Assembly (NCBI GenBank): GCA_003260075.1
Contig: QLIY01000194.1
Coordinates: 124,001 to 188,000, forward strand
Length of the DNA: 64,000 nucleotides
Direction: 5' to 3'
Source of the DNA: Phallusia mammillata
Lineage: Eukaryota; Chordata; Ascidiacea; Phlebobranchia; Ascidiidae
Shown here piece after piece: positions 37,261 to 52,200 of the stretch. Each line of letters starts with the position of its first letter. Position 1 is the stretch's first letter. The notes below the pieces were generated by a model. It was not told the DNA's origin. It worked only from the letters and a program-made list of their open reading frames with translations, and made no database searches. Position numbers and translations under genes: made by a program.

Positions 37261-40200
37261 ATGGCACCGAGCATGGCGACAGCTCGTGTAAAAATGCTGG
37301 ACAACTCCATTCACACCTATGATGTTAAAGTAAGTTGATATATAGTGCCTTACAATATAAATTATAATAAGGTAGCTATCTAACCAAATGCTCCTGCTCC
37401 TGCATTTGTGTTGTGTACAGGTAGAAAGTATTTTTGGTGTTAAGTGAAATTTGTCGCAAATGTTTGAATGCATCTGCAGAAAAATACACATATTAAGTCG
37501 TCCACTTTGTTTTTGCAAATCTGAGTCTATTGGTTTTGTTATTCGGTTTTCGGAACACTGTTCATTAGTTGTAAGCAGTAGAGTGCTATGAATTGCATAG
37601 TACATGAATTTTTACCCTATTTAAGTTGTGGTAGCTGTATAAGATATACAACATTAATGTGTATTTATTTAATTTAAATGTAGACCTAACTTGTTTCAGT
37701 GTTTTTATTTTGTGGTTAAGAGTCAGGTTAACAAGGGTTAAGTATTTTATGATTTGCTGGCAACACTATCACACTGTGTGTGTCAATAGTATCGTGAAAT
37801 ACCACACATTTTCCATTTTCTAAAATGCTGTATTTTACCTGTGGCTGTAGCACTAATGTACAAAGTGTCTGTCTAACTTTTAAACTAAGTGTTTAACATA
37901 TTGTATTGTAAAATTCAATGTCCAAGTATATCAGAGTTCTTAGGAGTTTTATGAATTCATTCATCCAATGTATTATGACAATAGTGTAGGTTTTCTAATC
38001 GTTTTGATAGGAGAAACAGCACATGCCTGTTTCCTTACAGACAGGATATAATTGCGGGGTAGGTTTTGTAGTCGGCGCGGTACATGTGTGCGCAGTAATT
38101 CGTCCTTCGTGCAGTGCGCTACCCGAAACATCATAATTGCTTTTGAAAAGGCTCTTGTTTGCCTACGACAAACGAAAACGTCTTTCGTCAGCTGGATCCC
38201 GTTACGTCGCTATTGAATACGAATCGCGCCCGCCTGGCACTGGCTGCTCGCCGTGCGAGGAAAAGACAATGCCGCCTTGGCTTAAAGTAAATAGAGATGG
38301 CGCACTGCATGGACGGGGTTCGCTCTTTCTGTGGCATTCAGTCACATAAAATGTGGCATTCGGGTGTGACGTCAGCCGACCGACTTTTGTGACAAAGTTT
38401 GTAGGCAAAACACACACCACTTTATTCGCACTACTTTTCGAATTGCCCGGCGCATAACACGCCCGATGTGCGATTTTCCGGATTTTGCACGTCTGTTCCA
38501 CGCTTGACCAACAGCTGAAATGGACGTTGTTCATCGTCACCACGCACTAAAGTCACGCGATAAGCAGCATGCAGCAGCGATGGGTGAAATCAAATCTGCT
38601 TAGTCAGCAATTTCATTCGACCCTTTGCCATTAACTACAGTTGCTAACTGTGCTTTGATGTTGACATATTGGTTTGGCAGTTGATGTCACTTGCCACATG
38701 GAATGAATTTCTGTTTCATCTTAGGAGCTGCTAGCTGACTGTTATACTGATACCCTGCAGTGCCTTGCAGACAGCTTTCAGCGAATTTGGAGTCTATTGT
38801 ATTGTCTTTGAAATCGATTACTACACAGCAGGAAGTAATTCACTTCCTATTTCTCACTTAATATGTAATTTACTACCCACCATCTTTTTGTCATTGCTTC
38901 ACAAAGGGAGAGTGTAGTCATATTAACACTAAACCTCCTCCTTCTGTGTTTCTTTTATTAATTCTCATATTTTGACATTGCAAAGCTGCTCCTATTCTTT
39001 CCCCCTCTATAGAAACTTTTTTGCTGGAAATACCTTGAATTGGCTTGAATTATTTTTATAAATTGTGCATCCTTCGTATTGCTGTCTTTTGAAATATCAA
39101 AAGTTTGTTAAATTATAGATCTGGGCTACATTGCTACTTCTTGCTTAGGGTTTCTTGGCCATTTTTTGTGGTCCCCAGTTGCTATCTGTTCCGTATTTGT
39201 GTATATTTTGCTGGTTTATCCTGTGTTAATCAGATTTGTTTTATTTGAAGGTCAAAAACTTTGGGACAGTGCTTCTTCGAGCAGTGATGGAAGACCTTAA
39301 CTTGCTTGAAGCAGATTATTTTGGAATCCAGTACAAAGATAGGGAGGGAAACCTTGTTTATCTTGATCCCCTAAAGAAAATAAAAAGTCAGATAAAAAGT
39401 AAGTACATCAATCTTACTGTATGGGGTTTACTTCTGTTGTCTTACTAAATGTGCAATGTAAATATACTTTCTCCAAGACAATGTTTTGAGAGTTTAACCT
39501 TGTTTGGAAAAGTGTCTTGTTTGAATCTAAGCATAATTTTATTGCATTTCTTTCTATTACAGATATCAACAACACTGTCCTGCAGTTTGTAGTCAAGTTT
39601 TTTCCTCCAGACCCTGGTCAATTACAGGAAGAATACACAAGATACCTGTTTGCTCTGCAAGTCAAACAAGATATATCAGCAGGACTGTTGCCCAGCAGCG
39701 ATCAAACAATGATCAGCATGGCTTCTTATATGGCCCAAGGTATTTTACTACAAATATAAGAAACCGCTGTATAAGTTTAAAGCATTCTTCGTCAGTCTTT
39801 TGGGTGTAATAAAAAAATTTCAACATGAATTCAGTTACCATTTAAACTGAATTATATGGAAGGTGTTAATTAAAGTTCTTTTGCTTTCCAGCGGACTTTG
39901 GGGACTGGAACTCCTCAGATTGCTCTGATCCATCATACTTACGAGATATCAATCTTTTACCGCCAACTGTCAATCCTAATGACCAAGAACTTTTGATAAA
40001 CATTTCAGAAACTCACAGACAGAAAATGTAAACCATGTTGACATTCCTATGTTTATTTTTGCTCGATAACAGTTTTGCAGTTTCTGAAGATACTGTAAAA
40101 AAGAGTAAAGTATATCAGACAAAATTGTTAAAAATGCTTGTGTCTGCATTTGCTACACTGGCCCTTTTCTCACAATTTTTTTGTTTTGTGTTTTTAGGGG

Positions 40201-43200
40201 AAAATCTCCAGCAGATGCTGATTTCCAACTTTTGGACATTGCCAGACACCTTGAACACTACGGTTTAAGGTTACACACAGCTAAAGATCAAGAAAACACT
40301 GAAATAAGCCTTGCAGTGGCCAACATGGGGGTGGTTGTCTTCAGGGCAAGTTTCTCATTTGTTTTTCTTTCACATAACAGTACAATAAACCACAAACTGT
40401 ATGGTGGCCTTGTCTGCTATTGTGTGCTTTGAAAACTGAATAAAGGGGTGACATCCAGGGTCAATGGTGCTTGTAAAAGCAGCTTAATTGCTCTGTATGT
40501 CCAGTAAGTGTGCTTGGAAGACTCACTTGTTGCTTTTGATTATGTTTTAGGGAAATGCCAAAATCAACACATTCAATTGGGCAAGGATAAGAAAACTTAG
40601 CTTCAAGAAGAAAAGATTTCTGATCAAACTCAGGACTGAAGCAAATGTAAGTAGAATTTGCACTGTTGATATTGTGTGACTCATACCTAAATATAACAAT
40701 ACTGCAAATGCATTGTGAAACCCCCCCCCCAAAGATTTCTGATCAAACTCAGGACTGAAGCAAATGTAAGTAGAATTTTCACAGTTGATATTGTGTGACT
40801 CATACCTAAATATAACAATACTGCAAATACATTGTGAAGGATATGTTTTGTGTAACTTAATCACCACATTTCTTTAGCTTTTTGTGTAAAACATTTCAAA
40901 CATATTTTGGTGTTTCATGTTTAGACCAACAATGTTGGGGACATCCTTGTGTTTGTGATGGCATCACGAAATACATGCAAGAACTTTTGGAGGCACTGCA
41001 TTGAATATCATGCCTTCTTTAGACTGGAAATTCATCCTGAAAGAAAACCCCAACCAATGATATTAAAGCGAGGTTCAACCTTTCGTTATAGGTAGGAAAA
41101 CTCTTTTTCCTAATTTCCTGTCATAAAAACAGTTCCTCTCTTGCACGGTTTATACACTTTTATTGTTATAAAACACAGAAAAAAAGTATAAATTTTGGGT
41201 CAAAATTTGAGAACAACTTTGAATGTAGAACCATAATACATACCAAAACATCAAAAATTAAACTCTTTTATGACAAATCGGGTGAAATACTCCTGAATGG
41301 GATAAAAAGAAACTGGAATACTATTAACTGCAACTTCAAGTTTCTTTTTTGTTCAGTGGTAAAACTCAGAAGCAACTACATGAGTTGGTCCGCAACAGCA
41401 ATTTCCGAAGGACAGCATTTGTTCGAATGTCCAGTCGAAAACCTGGAGCTAAACCGAAGAGGCACTCGTTTGATGCCACTCCTTCTTTCAGGCCGCCAGT
41501 TGTGGAAAATGTGAGTTGTATTGGAACATGATGACTAATGTGTGGGTTGGCAAACTGCGCCATTAGATCCCCCCCCCCCTGGAGCTAAACCGAAGAGGCA
41601 CTCGTTTGATGCCACTCCTTCTTTCAGACCGCCAGTTGTGGAAAATGTGAGTTGCCTTGGAACATGATGACTAATGTGTGGGTTGGCAAACTGCGCCATT
41701 AGATAGAGACAATTCGATTACTAATTATTACCTTTGGGGGCACCACTGTATTTATAGACATACTTGTGGTGCATATAGATTAATGGGTCTGCACTTTAAC
41801 TTTGGAATGTAATGTGTGAAATGTGTGAATAAAATAAAGTGATTAAATACAAAAATTGCACCAATATGGTCATGTTTTTGCATTCTATTGCATTTCTTAT
41901 TGCACAAGTCAAAAATTTCCATAAAAAAGTGAAAAGCTATTCATAAATAAAAACGTTGTTTCCAGTTATGTTGCTTGAGCTTTAAATTTGTTTAACTTAA
42001 TGTTACAGGGTTCAAAAGTGGAAGTAATGACACATGAAGCAAATCTGGATATACCAAGTCCTATTTCACACCACAGTGAACCGCGAGAGCATCACATTCC
42101 TGGTAAGTTCATCCTGCTGCAAAGACCAGTTAGATATTATGCTTTATTCTTCACATGGGGGTTTCAATATTTAACCGATTTATCACCTTTGGTTTAACCT
42201 CATTGAAACGAACATAAGAGCGTATTGTTAGTCTGTGGGCGCCATAACATCAATTATAACCAGTACGCGCGGTAGTTCAGCCTGGGCTCAGCGCCAACCC
42301 CTTGCCGGGTGTGAGACACAAGTGGGTTTGACAACAAAACAAAGCTCTCCAAGCCCCACTCACGCGTCAACTCATCCACAGAATACTCAGGCGTATCGCC
42401 CACCGACGACCACGCATCAGACGAGGGACAGAAGCCGCCGTCTCCCTACGAAACACCACACGATCCACCACCTACGTCCCAACAGAGCCCGTCATACATG
42501 GCCGCCCAAGCGTGGCAGGTCGAGAGCGAGCATCTCCACAGCAGCGTGGCAAGCTCTCATGCGGAACCGCGCGATCGACACGCGGAGGAGCAAGGTAACA
42601 CTTCTGAGGAGTTGCATGCTGAAGACACTGACCCGAACAATAGCGTGTGTGTTGTTGATTGTAAGGGCGCTAAGTTGCAGAGCCCCGACCTGTTAAGAAA
42701 CGTAACTTGTGCTACTGCTGCGAGTCCGCCGACCCGCACAAATGACAACCGTGTCGCGTACGCAGCGTTGCCGTCGCCGGTATTGCCGCACATCAGCCAG
42801 ACCATATTTAGCATCGAAAGTGTGAGCAGTTCAAGCAAGTCGAGTATCAGCAGATCAAGCACAGGCCGATCGAGCAATAGTCTCAGGTCCAGAAGCCAAC
42901 AGCCTCTGCCCCCTCCTCCACCACCACCCGAAGTTGATGACGTGATCGTGAAACCACCTCCGTTGCCCCCGAAGTCGTTCAAAGTAGCCACACCGAAGCA
43001 ACGACCTCGCATCACTTTAGCTCCGAATCATGATCACAGCAATATTGACAGCAGCACCGACGAACTGTGCGACCGAGACTCAAGCACTGAGCTTTTGTCG
43101 AACCGACCACTCAGAGAGCTGGCAAAGAACGAACATGCTATGAGCCTATCGGAAAGCGAAATTAGCATTCCAGGTATGGGCGGCGGAGTACGACGCACCC

Positions 43201-46200
43201 CGAGTCAATATGCTGCCATGGAGAAGAAAATGATCAAAGCCGGATTTTACGCGGCGCCTTCGAAGCCTCCGATTCCGCCGTCAGTTAAGGAGAACGCCGA
43301 TCTCGATGACATTGATCGCGCGCTCAATGAGCTCGATGCCGCCACACGCAGTCTTCAATATATCGACTCTGATGGAGATAATACAACATCAAGCGGCTTG
43401 AACGACAGCAACAACGGAATGTATGGCGTAGTGGCTGAATCGGACAGTGAAGTCTCACTACATCGCACTCCTACCAACTCTGCTTCATTCGACCCTACGC
43501 TTATGACGCCTATAGCCATGAACTTTAACGACCGATACGCGGGGCCTGATTACGGCAGCACCGACGCGCTTTCGTCTTTTGCCGTCGAAATGGAAGCATC
43601 ATTTGACCGAATTCGTCAGTCGATGTCCACGGATGGACTGAACACCGATTCAAAACCTGTGAAAAACGGCCCGCTTCTTACTAGCAGCATGGATGTTCTG
43701 TCGATGGGAGACGTTCAGTCTTTGCATGAGCGAACCACCGATATGTCGATGTTGTCCCGATGCGGTGCCAATCCAAACAATAACAACAGCTGTAGAGGAA
43801 CGCCGGCAAACGGCGGAGTGTGGGTCAACAGACATACGATGGATATTTGAAAAGACCTTTAAGACTGTGGTATATGTGAGGTGAAATTTGAAAGTTCATG
43901 CGGAAAGTTCAACACCGACAACAGAGCTAAGACGTGGATTATTTGAGAGACTTCAGTTTTACACTGATTGAAATAAACTCCAGAGCAAGCGTTTTTTATG
44001 GGACCTTGACAGCATGTCTCCACAAACTTAAACACATTACGGTAAACGTTTTGCCTGACCCGGTTTGACGCCTTAATTCTGATTGGTGTACTCACAATAA
44101 CCTATCCCTTGCATGACAATCACAACTAACTATTCCTGCTTCTAATGCGAACTAACGTAATTAACGAACGCCATAATTCAGGGTGTGGTTTTAGGTCCGA
44201 CAATTCACATGCATCGCCACTGGGCTTTTTCCAAGGCTCAATTACCCGCTGTAAGCAACTTTAAGGCGTGGCTGTAAGATTAAGAGTGCTTTTCTATGGA
44301 GTGCCCTTATCTGTAACCCCCAATAAAACATGTAATGAGGCTATATTCGCATTAAAGGACTTCTGCGTTGTAATGCTGTTAGAATAAAAATGTCGGAAGT
44401 AGTCCTAAACTTACTTTTGCCAATTAATATGCCATTGAGTCTGTTACATTAGAAAGTGATTTTGTTGCGAACTAGGGTGCATGACGGTTTAAAAAAAGAC
44501 GTACTACATCACACACTGTTGTCATTTGTGTCTGGCGACTTCGCTTTGTCCCTTATGTTTGCTTGTCGGCTGGTTTGTCGCCACACCGTGAAAAAGTTCG
44601 CGTTTTTCACCTATTTCTTCATTTTCGCCTTGACTTAAGCAATATGCCAAAGTGCATACAAATTTATCACTAAGTTTTTTTGTACGCCATAGGACATTGT
44701 GAAGCGTTTGTGTGATATTTATTAAACCCTTGAAGTTTGTGAAATTCCCTAACAAGGTTTGTGTTTTTTTCATTTCTACAACATTGTTTGATTGTTTTGA
44801 GTTTACCTTCATCGTGTTTATGGCGAACAACTGTTTGATGCCAGTAAGCTACTGCTGGGCCAAACTTAATTAAAGCAAATAAATTAATGTAGCATTTAGA
44901 AAACCTTACCTTGCAACCGAATGTCGTTGTTTTTTCCCTACTTTTATTTTTGTTTTTTCAAATGGAACCCCGGTCGTTTTTTTTTTCACTACAAATTTTG
45001 AAAGTTGCCGTTTGACAAAAATGATTTTTATTTAAAGTTTTCTTTGGAGCTTTATATTATTCAGACATGTTGGTGCCAAATGCCTCAAAACGCTCCAACC
45101 TGCCAACATCGTGGGCAATTGCTAGGCTTAAAATAGCTGTGTTACTGTATTGAAAACGTTTTTGCTGATGTTTTTTTGCGAACGCCACTGGTGGAAATAA
45201 ATTGAACGAGTGTGTGAGTTAACTTGAATGGTTATCTTTTCATGAGCTATAGACAGCTTCTGCCTTCTGCGCATGGAAGGTACGCGACGCGGTTGTCAAT
45301 TGTCGATAAGATTATTCGTTGTTACCGAAAGTTGATTATTATTGTCAAAAATGGTTATCACTTTTGTGACAGATGTATTTCTGGAATTGCTTTAAACATC
45401 TGTACCGGAGTTTGCAAAATGTAATTATGTAGCAAACATGTAACCTACCAAACTAAATCAATACCACACATCACATTGGAAAAGGTTTAGCTGACCTTTG
45501 CCACATAAAAACCCACTACCGGACGTTACTATAATCATTTCCATAATCCAACGCGGGTGGTGGTTGAAAACCAAAGCACTCCAGCACAGTAGTAGCCTGT
45601 TTTCCACGCCGTTAATGCGGCTTTATATAATGCACCACTAATCCACTCTGGCCGAACCGGACTTGAATGTGTTCAAAAACGTCAATAAGCTCTTGTGTTT
45701 CGCCGGACGTGCAGCCGCTGGACAGCCCTCACTGCCTGAGCATGGGGAAATGGCAAAGGACCGACAACCGTCCACATCGCAAGGCGCAATTGAAGATGAG
45801 CAGCCAGCTGTGCCCTCGCCTGTCCATCTCCACTCAGGTAACGTAAACACTACACTCGCCTCCTTCGCATACTTTACCTGCCGCCGTACGCGCTTTTCGC
45901 TTTTCCGAAAATTTTCCGGGTGTCTCTTCGTTAGGAGAAGGCCGTTTTTGGCGAAGCGCGCCGGTCACGATTGCGTCATCGCTATTAATAGACACCTCGC
46001 GACCTGGGATAATGTTTTGTCAACTAACCCTGGGCGAGATATGAAACTTGTGCAGGAAACCGTGGTTCGCTGACCAAAGTGTGAAAATACTTGCTTGTAA
46101 CTTTATCTCCTGGCTTGCAACGCGCTTTTTCATTAAGTGATTGTTTTGTAAAAGTTGAATTCACCAGCACAGGCGATTTAAAAATTAAACCCAAAGGCGG

Positions 46201-49200
46201 CAAATGCCATTTTTAAGTAAGATTCACACTTTATAAAAGCTTACGTAAGCAATTCATCACGTGATAATACGGCCACCAAATTACCTACGATGCACCGAAA
46301 CACATCCAAATAGCAAGGAAATTTCTGTTACATCTTCCGGTATGTTACACACTTTAAATTCACAGGTGGGGTACATGAAGTGTCCACAGCAACTCCCGAC
46401 CTTACCACTGTTTCTGCGCTGTCCATGACCCCTAATCTGTCAACAGCCGCGTCTACACCATCCAATATCTCATCACAGGGTGTTCTCTCCACAAGGGACC
46501 TCAAGTCGACTTCATCACTGAGTGACACGGTATTTGTTGGGCATTTTTGCAGTCTTTTTGTTGGAATTACAAATCGCATTAAACAGCTATGTAGCTGTCC
46601 TTAGTTTGCAGAACACAAATAAAAAATCTTATGTAACTTGTTTTGCCACTTTTTGTGCAAACTAATGTCTTGCCCCATACCTCAGCAAACATAAATCATA
46701 AAAACGCAAATTCTAATCACCCCTCGTCAATTTTTGCCTGTCAAACCCGACATAGCGGTTTTGTTGCCTGTCTCCAATCGAGCAAATTGCTTTTGAATTA
46801 AGACTAATGTTCAGGGCGCCAAACCGGTTGCTTAAATTAGACTGTAAACTGCGTTTTTGTTTTTTCGGAAGTGTTTCTGTGGCATTGAAATTAGGGTTCG
46901 GGTTTTACAAACAGCACTCGCGTGACACAAACGACCGATTTCTCAAAAACTCGAGCCCGAAAGTGTCAGTCGCAGCTCGTAACATTTGCTTAGGCGGTTA
47001 GGGAAATCACGCTAAAAAGATAACAACTGAACGTGGTTATTTATGAGTTTTGCACGTACCTACGTCCTCCGCTGAAAAGCTGTTCCCGAGTACACTTAAG
47101 TTAAGCGGCATGATTTCTACAATAATTGAATAGAAAATAAAAATTTCACATTTTGCCCTACAGTACTGTTCAATTTTTGGTTGTTTCAATTTACTATCGA
47201 CTGTGCAAGGTTTAAATTGGTAGGTTATTTTGCTCTTATACGTCTTCCCACGTGCCTTGTGTTGGGTTGGGCTGTACTGTTTGGAAGCTTTTCGTGGAAT
47301 GTCTATTTGCTTGCGACGCCAACCGCGCCGTCACGCGCCACGTTGAAAACGTTGTTTCCATCCTGCCGCCAATCCGTTTCGATGAATTACGCTAACGTCG
47401 CAATAACGTAGAACTAATCTACGATTTATGCGCTGTGTAATATATTGCGCTCAGTGCTTTGTTGCGGGGCTTCCACGCAAAACTTGAATGCTCTTAATAG
47501 CCATTGACTTGGTTCCTTCCCACGCAGTGTGGTTAACTGACCGGACTCACGAATCGGAAACACTTCAGCTTGTTTTGCTGAATAATAAACCCCCCCCCCA
47601 GCCATTGACTTGGTTCCTTCCCACGCAGTGTGGTTAACTGACCGGACCGATGTTCTCACGAATCGGAAACACTTCAGCTTGTTTTGCTGAATAATAATGC
47701 TTAATTTTCATGTAAAAAATGGATACAATGGGCCTGGAATGTGATTTTGAGTTGGCACTTATCGCTCAAATGGTAATTAATGGAGACTTGTTTCTGATTT
47801 CGTTAAGTCAATGTTTGATTCATTTATAGATTACAACGAATAACGCTACCTATACTTAACATATTAATATATTTGTGTTGGGTTATATATTTATTTTGCA
47901 TGTTTGATGAAACAGTTATGTTTGTCAAAACTGCAGTGATATACTTCACTTTATTGGGTGCATTAAAATGGTCCAACAGTTGCTATGGTAATCAAGTTCG
48001 CATTTTCCGATTTGCTTCAAGAGCTTTTCCTCGAGTACCTGTGGTTATATCTTTCATACCCAGTCATGGACGGTTTTACAATACAGTTACCAGACCTGGG
48101 GTAGTAAATCATAACTTATTGCTGAAACAGCTGTGTCATTGGACCGGGCATTGTCGCCGCAAGACAGTATGTAAACTTTGCTTTTTGTGTCCAGCAGGGA
48201 CTTTGCCCCCTTGTAGCTAGCAGTTTTATTGACCCACGTTTGCAAGAACAACGTGTCACATTGCAATACTCGAGGACTAAGTCATGTTAAATTACCACAG
48301 CATTTGTTGGACACCCAAAATAGTATTCTTTAGTATATCCTTTTAGGAGACATGATGAATAATAATAAATGCATGGGGTTTTTTATCCACTACCTGTCAT
48401 ATGGACTTGTTTGTTTTTGAATTGTGCATTATTTACTATGAACCCTGGTCCGACCAATTGTCCCAAACATGTCAAGTCTTTCTGCCCATGCTGCAATTTT
48501 GTTCTTATTTGTGCAGAGATACCCTTCTTCGCAAGCTTACTATATTGCCAAGGAGATTCTACAAACTGAAAGAACATACGTCAGTGATCTTGATGTCATC
48601 TACACGGTATGATTTCTATGATTTGACATAGCTCGTGTCGTGCGCAGGCTGCATTTGAATTATTCATGCAACTGAATTTTGTATTGCGCTCGTGGTACAA
48701 TTAACTTCAAGTCTCGTTTAGCTATCGCAAAGCGTTTGACCTGAAAACTGTTAGCAGGAAATAGGAAATTTCAGTTTTAAAAAACGCCAAATCTGTCGCC
48801 GTATTTTATTATTTCACATGTGCATTTTGCTTTTACATTGATACTGTGACACTAAGCCAACATCACTTTGGTTCCCAAGCAGTTGCGTGGCCATTATGAG
48901 CCAGTTTCCTCTGTGGTTTATGCCCAGTCGTGGCATCGAACAGAACAGGTCGAGGCATGGCTTTACAGCCTGTTATTCCGGACATTTAGCTTTTATATTA
49001 TAAGTTTGCTTTCTGTTCAAAGTATATCACTTTTTCACAATAATTGTTAACCCCCTTTTCACAAAGATTCAAGCCCAAAATTATGCATTTTGTGTATTCG
49101 CAATACGTTTATATAGACATCATTCACTCGCAGTAGCATCTCTCATAATTTAAGCGTCACGCGCCATATAAGCATACGAGTTTCGCCGAAGCGAAAATCT

Positions 49201-52200
49201 GCGTGTGAAGTTAAAACCGCGACGAGAATCTTCGGCTCGCTACGCGGGTTCACCGTCGGTTCGTACGAATTACTCTGTTTCCAGCAAGTTATGACTTATT
49301 GCCATAAGCAGTGATTTACCGCGTACAGGAGCCTGCGCGAAATACACCCCAAGGGCCTAAAACGACAAGACATTGCTTGCTCGCCATTTGGTCAAATCAT
49401 TACGCTTGAACGCGAGCAAATCGAGTTAATTCCTCAGTGGTCACTTTGAAAATTCGACAATTTGTGGGCGACAAAACTGCAAAGTTGTTTTTTGTTTTCT
49501 TGCGGGTATTAAATTGAAACGCCGCACAAGGTTGTTAACATAATAAGGCACGACGATTGCAATCGTTATGTTCAAATACAAAAGCATTTAATTTACACAT
49601 ACGACATTATACGACTTAAAACGAACATTGTTCATTAAGTCTCCCAACTAAATTGGCGACTAAAAGCAATTTTTTGCGCATGCGCAGTGGTTTAAGGGCG
49701 CCATACAGAAGGACGGGGACGGCAACACCATGTTACCGGGCAACGTGGCAAACCAGCTGTTCGGAGACACCGGGTCCCTGCTCGACATCCATCAGCAGTT
49801 CCTTGACACCCTGGAGGCCCAACTCTCTATGTGGGAGGGGCGTGGCGGAGGCGGCGATCAGTCACGTGACCAAAATGTAGATGACGTGCTGTTGAATCAC
49901 GTAACAGTGCTGAAGGTAGGCTTTTGTTGTTGGTTTGTTGTGCATCAAAAGTTTCTTGTGTGCTTTTAAAGCAGCCTGTCTTAGCTTGTTTCTCCGGTTA
50001 GAGAGCTTTGGCTTAACTGTATTTCGTTTTGAATGCAGAAGCATCTTCCTACGTTGGAAAATGGCGAAGTTTTGATCTCAGCATTAGAAGAGGTAGGGTT
50101 GTCCGAGCCTCGCTTCGAGTACATCTACCGCGAATTCGAAATACAGAAGGTCTGCTACCTTCCGTTCAACGCCTTCCTACTCAAGCCCATGCAAAGGATC
50201 GTCCACTACAAGACCATCTTTGAACGTAGGTTTACTTTAAACCAGTGGTTCCCAACCGGGGAAAAATTCCTCCCTCGGGAGGAATTTTATGAGTTCAGGG
50301 GAGGAATTTCAAAAAAACTGTAAAAAAATACATTGGAAATGTTACAGAATATTTTTGTACATACATTAGGGATGCCCATTATAATTTGGATCCGGTTTAC
50401 ATTTGGAAACGGTTGTAAATGATTCTAAAATGGACATCCCTAATTATAATTATGGTCTATTTCAAATAGCTATAATTTTTTATGTTATATTTGTTTTTCG
50501 TCTTGGGGAGGAATAAATAGTTCGAAAATAGGCAAAGGGTGGAATGTAACAAAACCCCCCCCCCTTTCGTCTTATGGGGAGGAATAAATAGTTCGAAAAT
50601 AGGCAAAGGGAGGAATGTAACAAAGAGGTTGGGAACCACTACTTTAAACCGTAATCTAACATTTTGTGAAGCAGGTATGACTGCTCTGTACCAGGCTATC
50701 TATTTGTAACCCAAGCAATGGACTGAAACGTTTTCGTTTCAACACAAACTGCTTCATTCGGTTAAATACGTATTTCAGTCTTCGGACTGTCGTCTGATTG
50801 TCGTAAAGTAGTAATAAAAAAATACGTATTTTAAAGCCTTCAGTAGTTTTCTAGACGGAAATTTCAATATCATTTCAGGTCTTCTGAATCACTACAGTCA
50901 TGAGAGCTCACCCAGCGACCACAGCAAGCTCGAAACGGCACTTCAGGAAATGAGATCACTCGCTACTGCCACCCAGGAACGATTAAAAAAGGCGCTTCAA
51001 CTTCAGAAGATGTCTCAGTTACGCCGGGATCTCATTGGTGTAGATTTCTTGTTGAAGCAAAGTCGGGTAAAAACACAAATTTAACTTGGATTAAGCTGAT
51101 AACGAGCACACATGTTAATATTGGACCGATTTCTTTTTAACGAGCTGGCCAGTTGGTCCGAATCATACTCCATTTTGTGTCGTTTACAGATTATGATTCC
51201 TGGCTTGCGACCTTTGCTTGAGAATTTGTAATGTTTAAAACGCCAGAAACTTTGTGTTTAATAACTTAACGTTCTTTTTTCTTAGTCTTTCATTCGTGAA
51301 GGCAGCCTTTACAAATTGTCGCGCAAGGGATTCCAACAACGTCTCTTCTTTCTCTTCTCGGATTGCCTTTTGTACACCAGCAAGGGGGTGACTACCACGA
51401 ACCAATTCAAAGTCCACGCCGAGATGCCATTAGCTGGAATGGTGGTACGTATTCCTTAGGTTTGCTTAACCAAAATTTTCATTCTACTTCCAACCCATTT
51501 TAACTCTTAAAATTTTTGAAGACATTTGTCGCCTATTGTTATGGCTGCGTCTAAGCTGGACTGAAAGCTATCAAAAATAAAAAATACTGTGGGGGTCTGC
51601 GTGTTAACAAGCCATGTTGAACAGTATGGCTGTGTAATGTGCGCTGTCCACACCAAAAAAATAAATATCGGACCTAATGAGTTTTATTCATACAAATAAG
51701 TATAGGTTTATAGTTAAGTTGCGAGTGTTTTAGCGTAGCAAGTTACCTTGAAGTCCTTTTAGACGCCCACGTGATTAAAAATGGGCAGTTAAGAACAGTA
51801 TAAAATCAAATATGCAATTTGATTCGTAGATTGAAATCAACGAGGGTGAGAGTGCTGTGCCAAACTGCTTCAGTATTCTCTCCGCATCGAAGACTGTGAT
51901 TGTGGCAGCTGCCAACCAAGCAGAGATGGACAAATGGTTGGAAGACTTTGGTGTGGCGATCGCCAATGCCAACCGGGTTGTGACACCGTTTGAATCCCCA
52001 CTTAGCAACAATGCACGCAGTAAGTCACGTGTCCTTGACTGTGGGGCTTTGTTGCAAAATCTGTACAAATTTATGTGTACAAATGTGTGATAATCACTTA
52101 CTATTTTAAGGGGGGTTCCGTTTTGTTTTATGTATCAAATCTTTAACACATGAAATACATACAAGTGATTGTACGTTTTCAAAACTACGTAATTGTTTTA

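Noticed and set aside
42557-43015. 152-codon minus-strand frame with poly-Gly opposite FARP exon 10
   Set aside because: Shadow of the proline-rich coding frame on the plus strand.
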